Assembly: GCA_027490975.1 (NCBI GenBank)
Contig: JAIXXA010000137.1
Coordinates: 1 to 37,351 of the forward strand
Direction: 5' to 3'
Origin: Rhodospirillaceae bacterium
GTDB taxonomy: Bacteria; Pseudomonadota; Alphaproteobacteria; CACIAM-22H2
DNA: 37,351 bases
The translations under genes were made by a program, and so were the position numbers. Shown here in pieces: positions 8,942 through 16,299 of the stretch. Position 1 is the stretch's first letter; each line of letters opens with the position of its first letter. Under the pieces are notes generated by a model, which saw only the letters and a program-made list of their open reading frames with translations, did no database searches and was not told where the DNA came from.

Positions 8942-9631
8942 CTAGATCGGACGACGATGCGGACTTAGATGCCGCTCGAGTGCGCGCAGCAGCTGGGCGG
9001 CGAAAAAATTGAGCACCAGATAGATGGCGCCGGCGACCAGGAAAATCTCGATCGGCTTGAAGGTTTGCGAGATGAAGGTGCGCGCGATCCCGGTGATTTC
9101 CATGATCGTGATGGTCGAGGCGAGGGCAGTGGCCTTGATCATCGACACGACCTCGTTCGAATAGGCCGGCAAGGCTTGGCGCAACGCGATGGGCGCGATG
9201 ATGCGCCGGTACAGCAGCAGCCCCGACATGCCGGCCGCGCGCGCGGCCTCGATCTGTCCCGCGGGGACCGACTGCAGGCCGCCGCGCACGATCTCGCCCG
9301 TATAGGCGCCGGTGTTCAGCGACAGCGCCAGCAGGGCGCACCACCAAGGTTCGCGCAGGATCGGCCAGAAGATCGAGGCGCGTACGGCCTCGAACTGGCC
9401 GAGCCCGTAATAGATCAGAAAAATCTGCACGAGGAGCGGCGTGCCGCGGAAGAACAGCACGTAGCCTGCCGCCGTCCCGCGCAGGATGCGGCTGCGACTG
9501 TCGGCGGCGAGGGCTGTCGGCACGGCCAGAAAAAACCCGCACAGCAAGGCACCCGCCACGAGTTTGAGCGTGGTGCCCGTGCCTGCGAGGATCGCCGGAA
9601 ACGCTTCGGCCATGAGGGCGAAATCGAGCAT
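8942..9631 (-). CDS. Polar amino acid ABC permease (HisM-like)
   Basis: This 229-aa inner-membrane permease of the HisM/GlnP family has about five hydrophobic segments. The ATPase-contacting EAA loop reads IEAARAAGMSGLLLYRRIIAP, preceded by NTGAYTGEIVRGGLQSVPAGQ, both characteristic of this family. FFRGTPLLVQIFLIYYG in the middle is the other family signature. It lies 12 bp after the sister permease at 9644 and pairs with it to form the channel. Motifs suggest arginine/lysine/histidine-type importers, but specificity resides in the binding protein. Confidence 0.92.
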   Translation of the reverse strand: MLDFALMAEAFPAILAGTGTTLKLVAGALLCGFFLAVPTALAADSRSRILRGTAAGYVLFFRGTPLLVQIFLIYYGLGQFEAVRASIFWPILREPWWCALLALSLNTGAYTGEIVRGGLQSVPAGQIEAARAAGMSGLLLYRRIIAPIALRQALPAYSNEVVSMIKATALASTITIMEITGIARTFISQTFKPIEIFLVAGAIYLVLNFFAAQLLRALERHLSPHRRPI

Positions 9632-9643
9632 GCTCGGGGGCCC

Positions 9644-10357
9644 CTATGCGCGCCGCACGCCGCGCGTGGCGTACGCTTCGGCGGCGGCAAAACCGCGGTT
9701 GGACAGCAGGGTCAACCCCAGATACGCAATGGCCGCCACGAAGTAGAACGTGAAAGGCTGCTGCGTGGAGCCCGAGGCGATGGCGGCCTGGCGCATGATC
9801 TCGACGAGGCCGATCACCGAGATGAGGGCGGTTTCCTTGAGCGTCACCTGCCAGGCATTGCCGAGCCCCGGCAGCGCGTAGCGCAACGCAAGCGGCGCCT
9901 GGATGCGTCGGAACAAAAGAAAGCCCGACATGCCGCATGCGCGCGCGGCCTCGATCTGGCCTTTGGGCACGGCCTCGAATGCGCCGCGAATGACCTCGCC
10001 CGTATAGGCCCCCGACGCAATGCCGATGGCGATCGCCCCCGTGGCGAAAATCGGCAGTTCGAGATAGCCCGTGTGGCCGAACACACTTGCCACCGACATC
10101 AGCGCCATCGAACCGCCGAAAAACAGCAGATAGATGATCAGCAGATCCGGGATGCCGCGCATCAGAACGATGTAGGCGTCGGCGGCCAGACGGGCGGGCA
10201 GAAAGCCCGACAATTTGGCCGCCGCAGTCCCTGTGCCGATGATCAGGCTGATTGCAAACGAGCAGATTGCGACAGCCAGGGTGACGAGGGCGCCGCGCGC
10301 CATCTCGTCGCCCCAGCCCGCATCGCCCCAGGCCAGCAATGAAAGGCCATCGGCCAA
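9644..10357 (-). CDS. Polar amino acid ABC permease (HisQ-like)
   Basis: This 237-aa permease is paralogous to its neighbour. It carries LMRGIPDLLIIYLLFFGG, GAYTGEVIRGAFEAVPKGQ and the EAA loop IEAARACGMSGFLLFRRIQAP, all diagnostic of HisQ/HisM-family subunits. It lies between the binding protein gene (39-bp gap) and the second permease (12-bp gap). With that permease it forms a heterodimeric channel at the inner membrane. The start ATG at 10357 fits the family length. Confidence 0.92.
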   Translation of the reverse strand: MADGLSLLAWGDAGWGDEMARGALVTLAVAICSFAISLIIGTGTAAAKLSGFLPARLAADAYIVLMRGIPDLLIIYLLFFGGSMALMSVASVFGHTGYLELPIFATGAIAIGIASGAYTGEVIRGAFEAVPKGQIEAARACGMSGFLLFRRIQAPLALRYALPGLGNAWQVTLKETALISVIGLVEIMRQAAIASGSTQQPFTFYFVAAIAYLGLTLLSNRGFAAAEAYATRGVRRA

Positions 10358-10396
10358 GTGGCGCCCGCTGCGTCGATCGCCGCGTCGATCGGCGCC

Positions 10397-11245
10397 TTAG
10401 TCGACCGTCGCGTCGAACTTGAACCACTTGAGGGCCAGCGCCTTGACCGTGCCGTCCTTCTTGAGTTCGGCCAAACCGTCGTCGAAGATCTTCTTGGTCG
10501 CAGCGTCGCCCTTGCGCACGCCAACGCCGACGCCGCGTCCGAAACCGCCGCCCGAAAAGCCGTTGCCGACGATCGCGATGTTGCGCCCGGCTTCCTTTTC
10601 GGTGGCCGGCAGCCAGTAGGAGTACGACGCGAAGCCCGCATCGACGCGGCCGGCGTTGATGTCGAGCAGCAGGTTTTCGTTGGTGTCGTAGAGGCGCGTG
10701 GTAACCACGCCCTTCATGAAGTCGTTGAGGAACCCTTCCTGGATCGTCGCGCGCTGCACGCCGACGGTCTTGCCGCGCAAGGCGGCGCTGAGTTTGTCGA
10801 GGGCGGCTTTGCGCGCGGGCGTGTCTTCGCCCATCGGCACGCGGTCGGCGGCAGGGCCGATCGCGGCGGCGAGCGGCGAGGTTTTCAGCACGGCGAAAAT
10901 GCTGGGCGTGCCGGCGTAGGGCTGGCTGAAATCGATCGTCTCGAGGCGCCGTTCGGTGATCGACATGCCCGCCATGATCGCGTCGAAGCGGCGCGCGACG
11001 AGGGCCGGGATGATGCCGTCGAATGCCTGGGCCACCCATTCGCACTGGATGTTCTGGCGCTTGCAGATTTCGTTGCCGAGGTCGATTTCGAAGCCGACGA
11101 GCTTGCCGGCCGTGTCGGTTGCGTTCCACGGCGCGTAGGCACCCTCGGTGCCGATGCGCAAGGTGCGCTGTTGGGCGTCGGCCGGCAATGCGGCGGCGGC
11201 GACGAACAAGCCCGCAAGAGCGGCAAAGACGAGTTTTCTGGACAT
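10397..11245 (-). CDS. Periplasmic amino acid-binding protein, SBP family 3
   Basis: This 282-aa protein opens with a Sec signal peptide (MSRKLVFAALAGLFVAAAA, likely cleaved after ADA near residue 24). The mature protein begins with TLRIGTEGAYAPWN and continues LVGFEIDLGNEIC, the hallmark first strand and hinge of family 3 binding proteins (HisJ, ArgT, GlnH). MAGMSITERRLETIDFSQPY holds the Arg that binds the ligand carboxylate. It is most like binding proteins for basic amino acids, but that is by eye. It is the third gene of the operon, after msrA and the ATPase. Confidence 0.92.
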   Translation of the reverse strand: MSRKLVFAALAGLFVAAAALPADAQQRTLRIGTEGAYAPWNATDTAGKLVGFEIDLGNEICKRQNIQCEWVAQAFDGIIPALVARRFDAIMAGMSITERRLETIDFSQPYAGTPSIFAVLKTSPLAAAIGPAADRVPMGEDTPARKAALDKLSAALRGKTVGVQRATIQEGFLNDFMKGVVTTRLYDTNENLLLDINAGRVDAGFASYSYWLPATEKEAGRNIAIVGNGFSGGGFGRGVGVGVRKGDAATKKIFDDGLAELKKDGTVKALALKWFKFDATVD

Positions 11246-11274
11246 GGGCGACGGCTCCTTTGGCTAACGAAGTG

Positions 11275-12045
11275 TCAGAGTTGGGCGGCGATGAACTGGC
11301 GGCAGCGCTCCGATTTGGGGGCGCCGAACACTTGGGCGGGCGGGCCGTCTTCTTCGATGGCGCCGCGATGCAAAAACACAGCTCGCGATGCGACCTCGCG
11401 CGCGAAGCCGAGCTCGTGGGTGACGAGCAGCATCGTGCGGCCCTCTTCGGCCAGCGTGCGGATCACGCGCAGGACCTCGCCGACCAGTTCGGGGTCGAGC
11501 GAGGAAGTGGGCTCGTCGAACAGCATGGCGGCCGGGCGCATGGCAAGGGCGCGCGCGATCGCGGCGCGCTGCTGCTGCCCCCCGGAAAGATGGGCCGGAT
11601 AATGGTGGCGCTTGTCGGCAATGCCGACTTTTTCGAGCAGCGCTTCGGCCTCGGCCACGCATTCGGCGCGGTTGCGTTTCTGCACATGGACAGGCGCTTC
11701 GACGACATTGTCGAGCACGGTCATGTGGGCCCACAGATTGAACTGCTGGAACACCATGCCGAGGCTCGTGCGCACGCGGTCGAGCTGGCGGCGGTCGGCG
11801 GCAACGCGGCTTCCGTCGGGGCGTGTCTTGAGCCGCAGCACTTCGCCCGCGACAGAGATCTCGCCCGCTTCGGGCACTTCGAGCAGATTGGCGCAGCGCA
11901 GCAGCGTGCTTTTGCCCGAGCCCGAAGCGCCGAGGATCGCCACCACGTCGCCGTGCCGGGCGCTCAAATCGACGCCGCGCAGCACTTCGAGCGGGCCGAA
12001 GCGTTTGACGATTCCGGAAAGTGACAAGGCGGGCGTTTGCGACAC
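11275..12045 (-). CDS. Polar amino acid ABC transporter ATP-binding protein (HisP/GlnQ-like)
   Basis: This 256-aa ATPase has Walker A LGASGSGKST, the family-specific GMVFQQFNLWAHMTVLDNV, signature LSGGQQQRAAIARALAM and Walker B AMLFDEPTSSLDPELVGEV. I chose the GTG at 12045. It has GAGG five bases upstream and gives the family length; the frame stays open far upstream but has no family similarity there. It lies 41 bp after msrA and 29 bp before the binding protein gene, so msrA and the importer are probably co-transcribed. Confidence 0.92.
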   Translation of the reverse strand: MSQTPALSLSGIVKRFGPLEVLRGVDLSARHGDVVAILGASGSGKSTLLRCANLLEVPEAGEISVAGEVLRLKTRPDGSRVAADRRQLDRVRTSLGMVFQQFNLWAHMTVLDNVVEAPVHVQKRNRAECVAEAEALLEKVGIADKRHHYPAHLSGGQQQRAAIARALAMRPAAMLFDEPTSSLDPELVGEVLRVIRTLAEEGRTMLLVTHELGFAREVASRAVFLHRGAIEEDGPPAQVFGAPKSERCRQFIAAQL

Positions 12046-12086
12046 CCGATCCTCGTTAAGCCATCGGGCGCGTCCGCGCAAGAATC

Positions 12087-12743
12087 TCAGGCCGCGCTCG
12101 CCCCCGTTCCGATCGGGCAGGAAACGCCCGTGCCACCGAGGCCGCAATAGCCGTTCGGATTCTTGGCGAGATATTGCTGATGATAGGCTTCGGCAAAATA
12201 GAACTCGGGGGCAGGCAGAATTTCGGTCGTGATCGCGCCGAAACCGGCCTTTGCCAATACGGGTGCGAACGCGGTCTTGGCGCGTTCGGCCGCCGCCTGC
12301 TGCGCCGGCGAATAGCAGTAGATGCCCGAGCGATATTGCGTGCCCACGTCGTTGCCTTGGCGCATGCCTTGAGTCGGGTCGTGGCTTTCGAAAAACACCT
12401 GCAGCAGCCGCTCGTAGGCGATGCGGGCCGGGTCGAACACGACATGAACGACCTCGTTGTGGCCCGTCGCACCGCTGCACACTTCTTCGTAGGTCGGGTT
12501 CGGCGTATAGCCGGCCGCATAGCCGACAGCCGTCACATGCACGCCCGGCAATTGCCAGAATTTGCGCTCGGCCCCCCAGAAACAGCCGAGACCGAACATT
12601 GCGGCAATGCTGCCCGCCGGATAGGGCGGCTCGAGCGACTGGCCGTTCACAAAATGCTTTGCCGGCACTTTCATGCGCGTGGCGCGGCCCTTCGGGGCGG
12701 CGTCGGGCGACGGCATTTCGGCTTTTTTGCGCGTGAAAAACAT
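12087..12743 (-). CDS. msrA: Peptide-methionine (S)-S-oxide reductase MsrA
   Basis: This 218-aa enzyme reduces methionine-S-sulfoxide in proteins and as free amino acid. The catalytic motif GCFWG carries Cys54, and the C-terminal [14 protein letters not shown] supplies the two recycling cysteines (Cys200, Cys209), arranged as in E. coli MsrA (51, 198, 206). [10 protein letters not shown] and the Glu/Tyr active-site surroundings are present. There is no signal peptide, so it is cytosolic. A GAGGGGG Shine-Dalgarno lies 7 nt before the ATG. The position directly upstream of an amino acid importer suggests that the transporter might bring in oxidised or sulfur-containing amino acids; this is inference only. 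Confidence 0.96.
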   Translation of the reverse strand: MFFTRKKAEMPSPDAAPKGRATRMKVPAKHFVNGQSLEPPYPAGSIAAMFGLGCFWGAERKFWQLPGVHVTAVGYAAGYTPNPTYEEVCSGATGHNEVVHVVFDPARIAYERLLQVFFESHDPTQGMRQGNDVGTQYRSGIYCYSPAQQAAAERAKTAFAPVLAKAGFGAITTEILPAPEFYFAEAYHQQYLAKNPNGYCGLGGTGVSCPIGTGASAA

Positions 12744-12760
12744 GCAATTGCCCCCTCGGG

Positions 12761-12800
12761 TCGGCCGTGTGGCTAATGCTTCGGCCGCGTGGCTTATGCT
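12761..12800. repeat. Tandem pair of 20-bp repeats upstream of msrA
   Basis: Two head-to-tail 20-bp units (12761-12780 and 12781-12800) share TCGGCCG.GTGGCT.ATGCT and differ at two positions. They lie 18-57 bp upstream of the msrA start. Two turns of helix per unit would place bound proteins on the same face, so a tandem operator is possible. Each unit also contains a weak -10-like GCATAA or GCATTA on the minus strand. Confidence 0.6.
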
Positions 12801-12857
12801 TCGAAGGTGGGGCGGTCGAGGTTACGCGTCAAGCGCCATGCATTTGCAGCCGGGCGC

Positions 12858-13139
12858 TCAGACCCGCAAATGGCGCTCGATGCACATGCGGTCGCCCGGG
12901 GTCAGCGTAACCTCCAACCCGTGGCGGATCTGCATCATGGTTTCGAGCTGTTTGAGCGAGAAAAACAGGCGGCCGCCGGCAAGTTTGCGGGCCACGAGAT
13001 TCATCTGCTTGGGCGCATCGACGAATACTTGGTGGGCGACAAGACAGGGTTTTCCGTCCGACTGGCTCAAGGTCAAAAACCATTGGGCGACTGAATTGGA
13101 GCCGATATAGATACGGTCGTTGATCAGAGTTTCGGACAT
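12858..13139 (-). CDS. Unknown small protein, 93 aa
   Basis: The protein from MSETLINDRIYIGSNSV to IERHLRV is not one I recognise. It is soluble-looking, with no signal peptide or membrane segment, and its middle part (VFVDAPKQMNLVARKLAGGRL) could be an amphipathic helix after a beta strand. GC use at third positions is like its neighbours, so it is likely real. I prefer the ATG at 13139; in-frame starts at 13169 and 13196 would add 10 or 19 residues. It lies upstream of msrA on the same strand, 114 bp away, with the tandem repeats between them. It is divergent from the dehalogenase gene. Confidence 0.6.
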   Translation of the reverse strand: MSETLINDRIYIGSNSVAQWFLTLSQSDGKPCLVAHQVFVDAPKQMNLVARKLAGGRLFFSLKQLETMMQIRHGLEVTLTPGDRMCIERHLRV

Positions 13140-13262
13140 CAGGGGCGACTCGCTAGCTGTTCGACGCATCGATCTTCGCCGATACGGGTGAATCATCGGT
13201 TAACTCGAAACAGAAAAATTTGCGGTGTTTGAGCGCGCTCGCTTGAAGCTGGAGGAAAGCCG

Positions 13263-13934
13263 ATGAAAGCGCCCGTAAAAGCCTGCGTTTTCGACGCTTA
13301 CGGAACTTTGTTCGACGTCCACGCTGCAGTGCGCGCGCACGCCGCCCGCATCGGTGCGGCGGCCGAGGCGGCGTCCGCGCTATGGCGCGCCAAGCAGCTT
13401 GAATACACGTGGGTGCGCAGCCTGATGGGCCGCCACGCCGATTTTGCGCAAGTGACCGGCGAAGCGTTGGATTACGTGTTGGCCCGCCACGGCATCGCGG
13501 ATTCCGATTTGCGCGCCGATCTCATGGCATCCTATCGCCGCTTGGCCGCATATGGCGAAGTTGTCGCAAGCCTCGACCTGTTGGCAAAAGGCGGGCGGCG
13601 TTTGGCGATCCTGTCGAACGGCACGCCTGGATGGCTTGCCGATGCCGTGGCTGCAGCCGGTCTTGCCGGACGCTTTGCGGCCGTGTGGTCGGTCGAAACG
13701 GTCGGCATCTTCAAGCCCGATATGCGCATCTACCGTCTGGCCACCGACGGGCTCGGCTTGGACGCGCACGAGATCGGCTTCGTGTCGTCGAACCCCTGGG
13801 ATGCGGCGGGGGCCGCCGTTTTCGGGTTCCGGGCGGTGTGGGTCAACCGCACCGGCCTGCCCGGCGAATATGCGAGCGTTGCCGCCGTCCCGCAGGTCGC
13901 AAGCCTTGCGGACCTGCAAGCGCATTTCGACTAG
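13263..13934 (+). CDS. L-2-haloacid dehalogenase (HAD superfamily, type II)
   Basis: This 223-aa HAD enzyme should hydrolyse L-2-haloacids to D-2-hydroxyacids. Catalytic residues of the characterised Pseudomonas enzyme L-DEX all have counterparts: Asp11 in FDAYGTLFDV, Thr15, Arg42 in LWRAKQLEYTW, Ser118-Asn119 in LSNG, Lys151 and Tyr157, and Ser175/Asn177/Asp180 in FVSSNPWDAAGA. The haloacid-specific Arg42 and the SSNxWD motif separate it from ordinary HAD phosphatases. A strong GGAGGAAA site lies just upstream of the ATG. It is a single gene, divergent from the 93-aa protein. The family call is strong; the natural halogenated substrate is not known. Confidence 0.9.
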   Translation: MKAPVKACVFDAYGTLFDVHAAVRAHAARIGAAAEAASALWRAKQLEYTWVRSLMGRHADFAQVTGEALDYVLARHGIADSDLRADLMASYRRLAAYGEVVASLDLLAKGGRRLAILSNGTPGWLADAVAAAGLAGRFAAVWSVETVGIFKPDMRIYRLATDGLGLDAHEIGFVSSNPWDAAGAAVFGFRAVWVNRTGLPGEYASVAAVPQVASLADLQAHFD

Positions 13935-13967
13935 CGCCGCACTTTCGAATGCGTTCGGCGTGTTTTT
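13935..13967 (+). terminator. Possible terminator after the dehalogenase gene
   Basis: The arms CGCCG (13935-13939) and CGGCG (13956-13960) enclose a 16-nt loop and are followed by TGTTTTT. The 5-bp stem is short and the loop large, so termination may be weak. Confidence 0.35.
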
Positions 13968-13993
13968 CAAAGAGAGCGGCGATTGTGGGGGAA

Positions 13994-14068
13994 TGGTGGG
14001 CGCTGTAGGGATTGAACCTACGACCCCGGCCGTGTGAAAGCCGTGCTCTACCGCTGAGCTAAGCGCCC
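13994..14068 (-). tRNA. tRNA-Val, anticodon CAC
   Basis: On the minus strand the 72-nt body plus encoded CCA folds as a full cloverleaf. The 7-bp acceptor stem GGGCGCT/AGCGCCC is perfect, the D-arm GCTC/GAGC pairs, and the anticodon stem CGGCT/GGCCG holds the loop TTCACAC with anticodon CAC. The T-arm is GTAGG-TTCAATC-CCTAC. The 3' CCA is encoded at 13996-13994. CAC reads GUG valine codons, which are frequent in this GC-rich genome. Confidence 0.97.
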
Positions 14069-14128
14069 GAACCCGCTGCCCGAATTCGGTAGTTCAAAGT
14101 CGTCGATCCGAATTCGCCAGAGTGAGGG

Positions 14129-14158
14129 GGTATAGTGCGTTCGCCCCGGCAAAGTCAA
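14129..14158 (-). promoter_or_regulatory. Sigma-70 promoter of tRNA-Val
   Basis: On the minus strand TTGACT (14158-14153) and TATACC (14134-14129) are separated by 18 bp. The -35 differs from consensus at one base and the -10 at two. It lies about 60 bp upstream of the first tRNA base, giving a short 5' leader for RNase P to remove. Confidence 0.65.
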
Positions 14159-14239
14159 GAAACCGCCACTTGCCGCCGGCGGATTCGCCTCTATATGGTT
14201 ATTTAATTGCTTTCCCTCCCCCGTTTTGCGGTGACCGGC

Positions 14240-15085
14240 ATGTCGATTAGGCGCTTCGCCCCCTTGGGGATCGCGTTCGCGTTGGGTGTCGGCGCTTTGG
14301 GTGCCGCGGCCGGCCCTTTGGCGGCCGAAACCGCCTGGGCGCCGCGCGAACGGTTGGAGATGGTCTACGATGTGATGTCGGGCGCGCGCATCGTCGAACT
14401 CACGCTCGAATTCGCGGTCGTCGGCGACAACTACCAGATCGCCAGCCGCCAGGCATCCGTCGGCATCGTGCGCTGGCTGTTCCCGTGGCAGTCGCGCACC
14501 GACGTCGAAGGCCGCTTCCAGGGCGCATCGACCCTGCCTTCGACCTATCGCGTGAAGGGCGAGTTCCGCGGCCGTCCGCGCAGTGTCGAGATGGATTTTC
14601 GCGACGGCACGCTGGTGCGCAACGAAGCCGTGCCCGAAAACCGCGACGACGAGCGCGACGAGGTGACGCCCGAGCAGATCGCCGGCGCCATCGATCCCAT
14701 CTCGGCGATCATGGCCGTGATCCGCCAGATCAACGAAGGGCGCGGCTGCACGTCGCGCCATGCCGCGTTCGACGGGCGCATGCGCTTCGACATCGCGTTC
14801 GAAGACAAAGGCCGGCGCGACCTGCCGCGCGCGGCGGGTTCCATCTTCGAAGGTGCGTCCGAACTTTGCGAATTCACCTGGATCCCGATCGCCGGGCGCT
14901 CGCGCCGGGCGACCGCCAACCGCAATCCCGAAACCGAGAACCGCACCGGGCGCGTATTCATGGCCCCGCTCGGCGAGCGCGGCGTGCTCGCACCCGCGCG
15001 CATCGAATTCGAGACTTGGTTCGGCACGGTTGTCGGCAATCTGCGCGAAGTGCGCGGTCTGCCGCAAAAGGCCTCTGCCGAATAA
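14240..15085 (+). CDS. DUF3108 family exported protein
   Basis: This 281-aa protein (from ATG 14240) starts with a signal peptide: SIRR, a hydrophobic stretch and a likely cleavage near PLAAE. The mature part LEMVYDVMSGARIVELTLEF, with repeated beta-strand pattern and the ending APARIEFETWFGTVVGNL, fits DUF3108, a periplasmic beta-rich family related in shape to LolA/YceI-like lipid-handling folds. The exact role is unknown. Upstream in-frame TTG 14207 and GTG 14231 are possible starts but would place extra residues before the signal peptide. It converges with the DUF2721 gene (12-bp gap). Confidence 0.8.
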   Translation: MSIRRFAPLGIAFALGVGALGAAAGPLAAETAWAPRERLEMVYDVMSGARIVELTLEFAVVGDNYQIASRQASVGIVRWLFPWQSRTDVEGRFQGASTLPSTYRVKGEFRGRPRSVEMDFRDGTLVRNEAVPENRDDERDEVTPEQIAGAIDPISAIMAVIRQINEGRGCTSRHAAFDGRMRFDIAFEDKGRRDLPRAAGSIFEGASELCEFTWIPIAGRSRRATANRNPETENRTGRVFMAPLGERGVLAPARIEFETWFGTVVGNLREVRGLPQKASAE

Positions 15086-15097
15086 GTTGGCGAAAGC

Positions 15098-15553
15098 CTA
15101 TTCGAGGTCTTCCGTTTCGGCCGCGAGGGCGCGGCCCGACACGCGCACTTCCCAAATGAACAAGGCGAGGCCGACGATCACGGCCGCGACCGCCGCCGCG
15201 AACAGCGCGAGCGGCAGAACGCTTTGCGTGTCGCGCGACAGGCCGCCCACGAATAGGGCGAGAATAGCGCAGCAGGTGAGGAAGGCCGAAAGGGCCGCAA
15301 GCGCGATCGCCCCGTTGACGACGCGCAAGCGCAAGCGCTGCAGCGCCAATTCGCGGCGCAATTGGCGCAGCTCGGCGTCGCCCGGGCCCGCGCGCAGCTG
15401 CACGGCGACCTTGCGCATGCGGTCGACCACGCGCGTGAGCCTGCCCGTGAACACGTTGAGCAGAATGCCGAGGCCGTTCAGGAGAAAAACCGGGGCGATC
15501 GCAATCTGGATCAGATGCGCGATGGTCTCGTTGTCGGCAATGCCCGGGATCAT
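15098..15553 (-). CDS. DUF2721 family membrane protein
   Basis: This 151-aa protein has three hydrophobic segments (about residues 12-35, 82-105 and 113-135). Between the first and second is a basic, amphipathic cytosolic stretch (TGRLTRVVDRMRKV, then a Leu/Arg-rich helix to LRLRVVNG). This pattern, with N-terminal APVFLLNGLGILLNVFTGRLTR, matches DUF2721. The function of the family is not known. Its ATG at 15553 overlaps the gph stop as ATGA, so the pair is translationally coupled. A much longer upstream open frame is antisense noise. Confidence 0.8.
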   Translation of the reverse strand: MIPGIADNETIAHLIQIAIAPVFLLNGLGILLNVFTGRLTRVVDRMRKVAVQLRAGPGDAELRQLRRELALQRLRLRVVNGAIALAALSAFLTCCAILALFVGGLSRDTQSVLPLALFAAAVAAVIVGLALFIWEVRVSGRALAAETEDLE

Positions 15554-16209
15554 GCGACGAGCGTTTCGAGTTCGGCGAAATCGCCGATGACCGCGTCGCC
15601 GCCGAGGGCCGCGGGCACGATCGAGGAATAGCCCCAATCGACGACGACGAGTTTCATGCGCGCGGCTTTGGCGGCCGCCGCATCGTTGGGGGAGTCGCCG
15701 ACCATCAGACAGGCGTGCGGCGCCGTGCCGAGCCGCTCGGCCGTTGCCAGCAGATGGCGCGGATCGGGCTTGCGATGTGGCACGTCGCCGCCGACGATCG
15801 CGTCGAAAGAACCGGCAAGATCGAACGTCTCGAGCAGGCGTACGGCCAGCGCGTCGGCCTTGTTGGTGCATACGGCGAGTTTGCGCCCGCGCGCGCGCAA
15901 TGCGGCCAGCGTGGGAGCCACATGCGGATAGGGCTTCGAGAAGCTCGCCAGCGACGCGCCGTAGATTTCGAACCAGCGCGCGGTTGCGGCATCGACGTCG
16001 GGGGCGGGGGCGCCGCTTGCCATAAACGCGCGTTGCACGAGGACCCGCGCCCCGTCGCCGATCAGCCGGCGGCCGGCGTCGAAACCGATCGGCGCGCGAT
16101 CGTATTCGGCCAGCAACGCATCGACGGCGGCGACGATGTCTTGGGCCGTGTCCACGAGCGTGCCGTCGAGATCGAAGATGACGGCGCTGCAATCGAAAAT
16201 CTTGGGCAT
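15550..16209 (-). CDS. gph: Phosphoglycolate phosphatase
   Basis: This 219-aa HAD phosphatase removes phosphate from 2-phosphoglycolate, produced in DNA repair and by Rubisco oxygenation. Motif I is FDLDGTLVD (Asp13 nucleophile, Asp15 acid/base), motif II VCTNKA, motif III the Lys in HRKPDP, and motif IV MVGDSPNDAAAA. The four-helix cap (about residues 20-85) places it in the Gph subgroup. AAGGA precedes the start. It is the first gene of a two-gene unit with the DUF2721 gene and diverges from glmU. Related HAD phosphatases with other substrates cannot be fully excluded. Confidence 0.88.
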   Translation of the reverse strand: MPKIFDCSAVIFDLDGTLVDTAQDIVAAVDALLAEYDRAPIGFDAGRRLIGDGARVLVQRAFMASGAPAPDVDAATARWFEIYGASLASFSKPYPHVAPTLAALRARGRKLAVCTNKADALAVRLLETFDLAGSFDAIVGGDVPHRKPDPRHLLATAERLGTAPHACLMVGDSPNDAAAAKAARMKLVVVDWGYSSIVPAALGGDAVIGDFAELETLVA

Positions 16210-16299
16210 CGACGTGCAATTCCTTGCAACATTTTGTGATTTCGCAGCCGCTTCGGTGTATGGAATTGTTCCGCCGAATCGCCCAGGGGTATCGCATCA

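Noticed and set aside
11275-12747. A single 490-aa fusion of an upstream domain and the amino acid ABC ATPase
   Set aside because: The upstream part is msrA read out of frame. The ATPase family length and a GAGG site support the GTG start at 12045.
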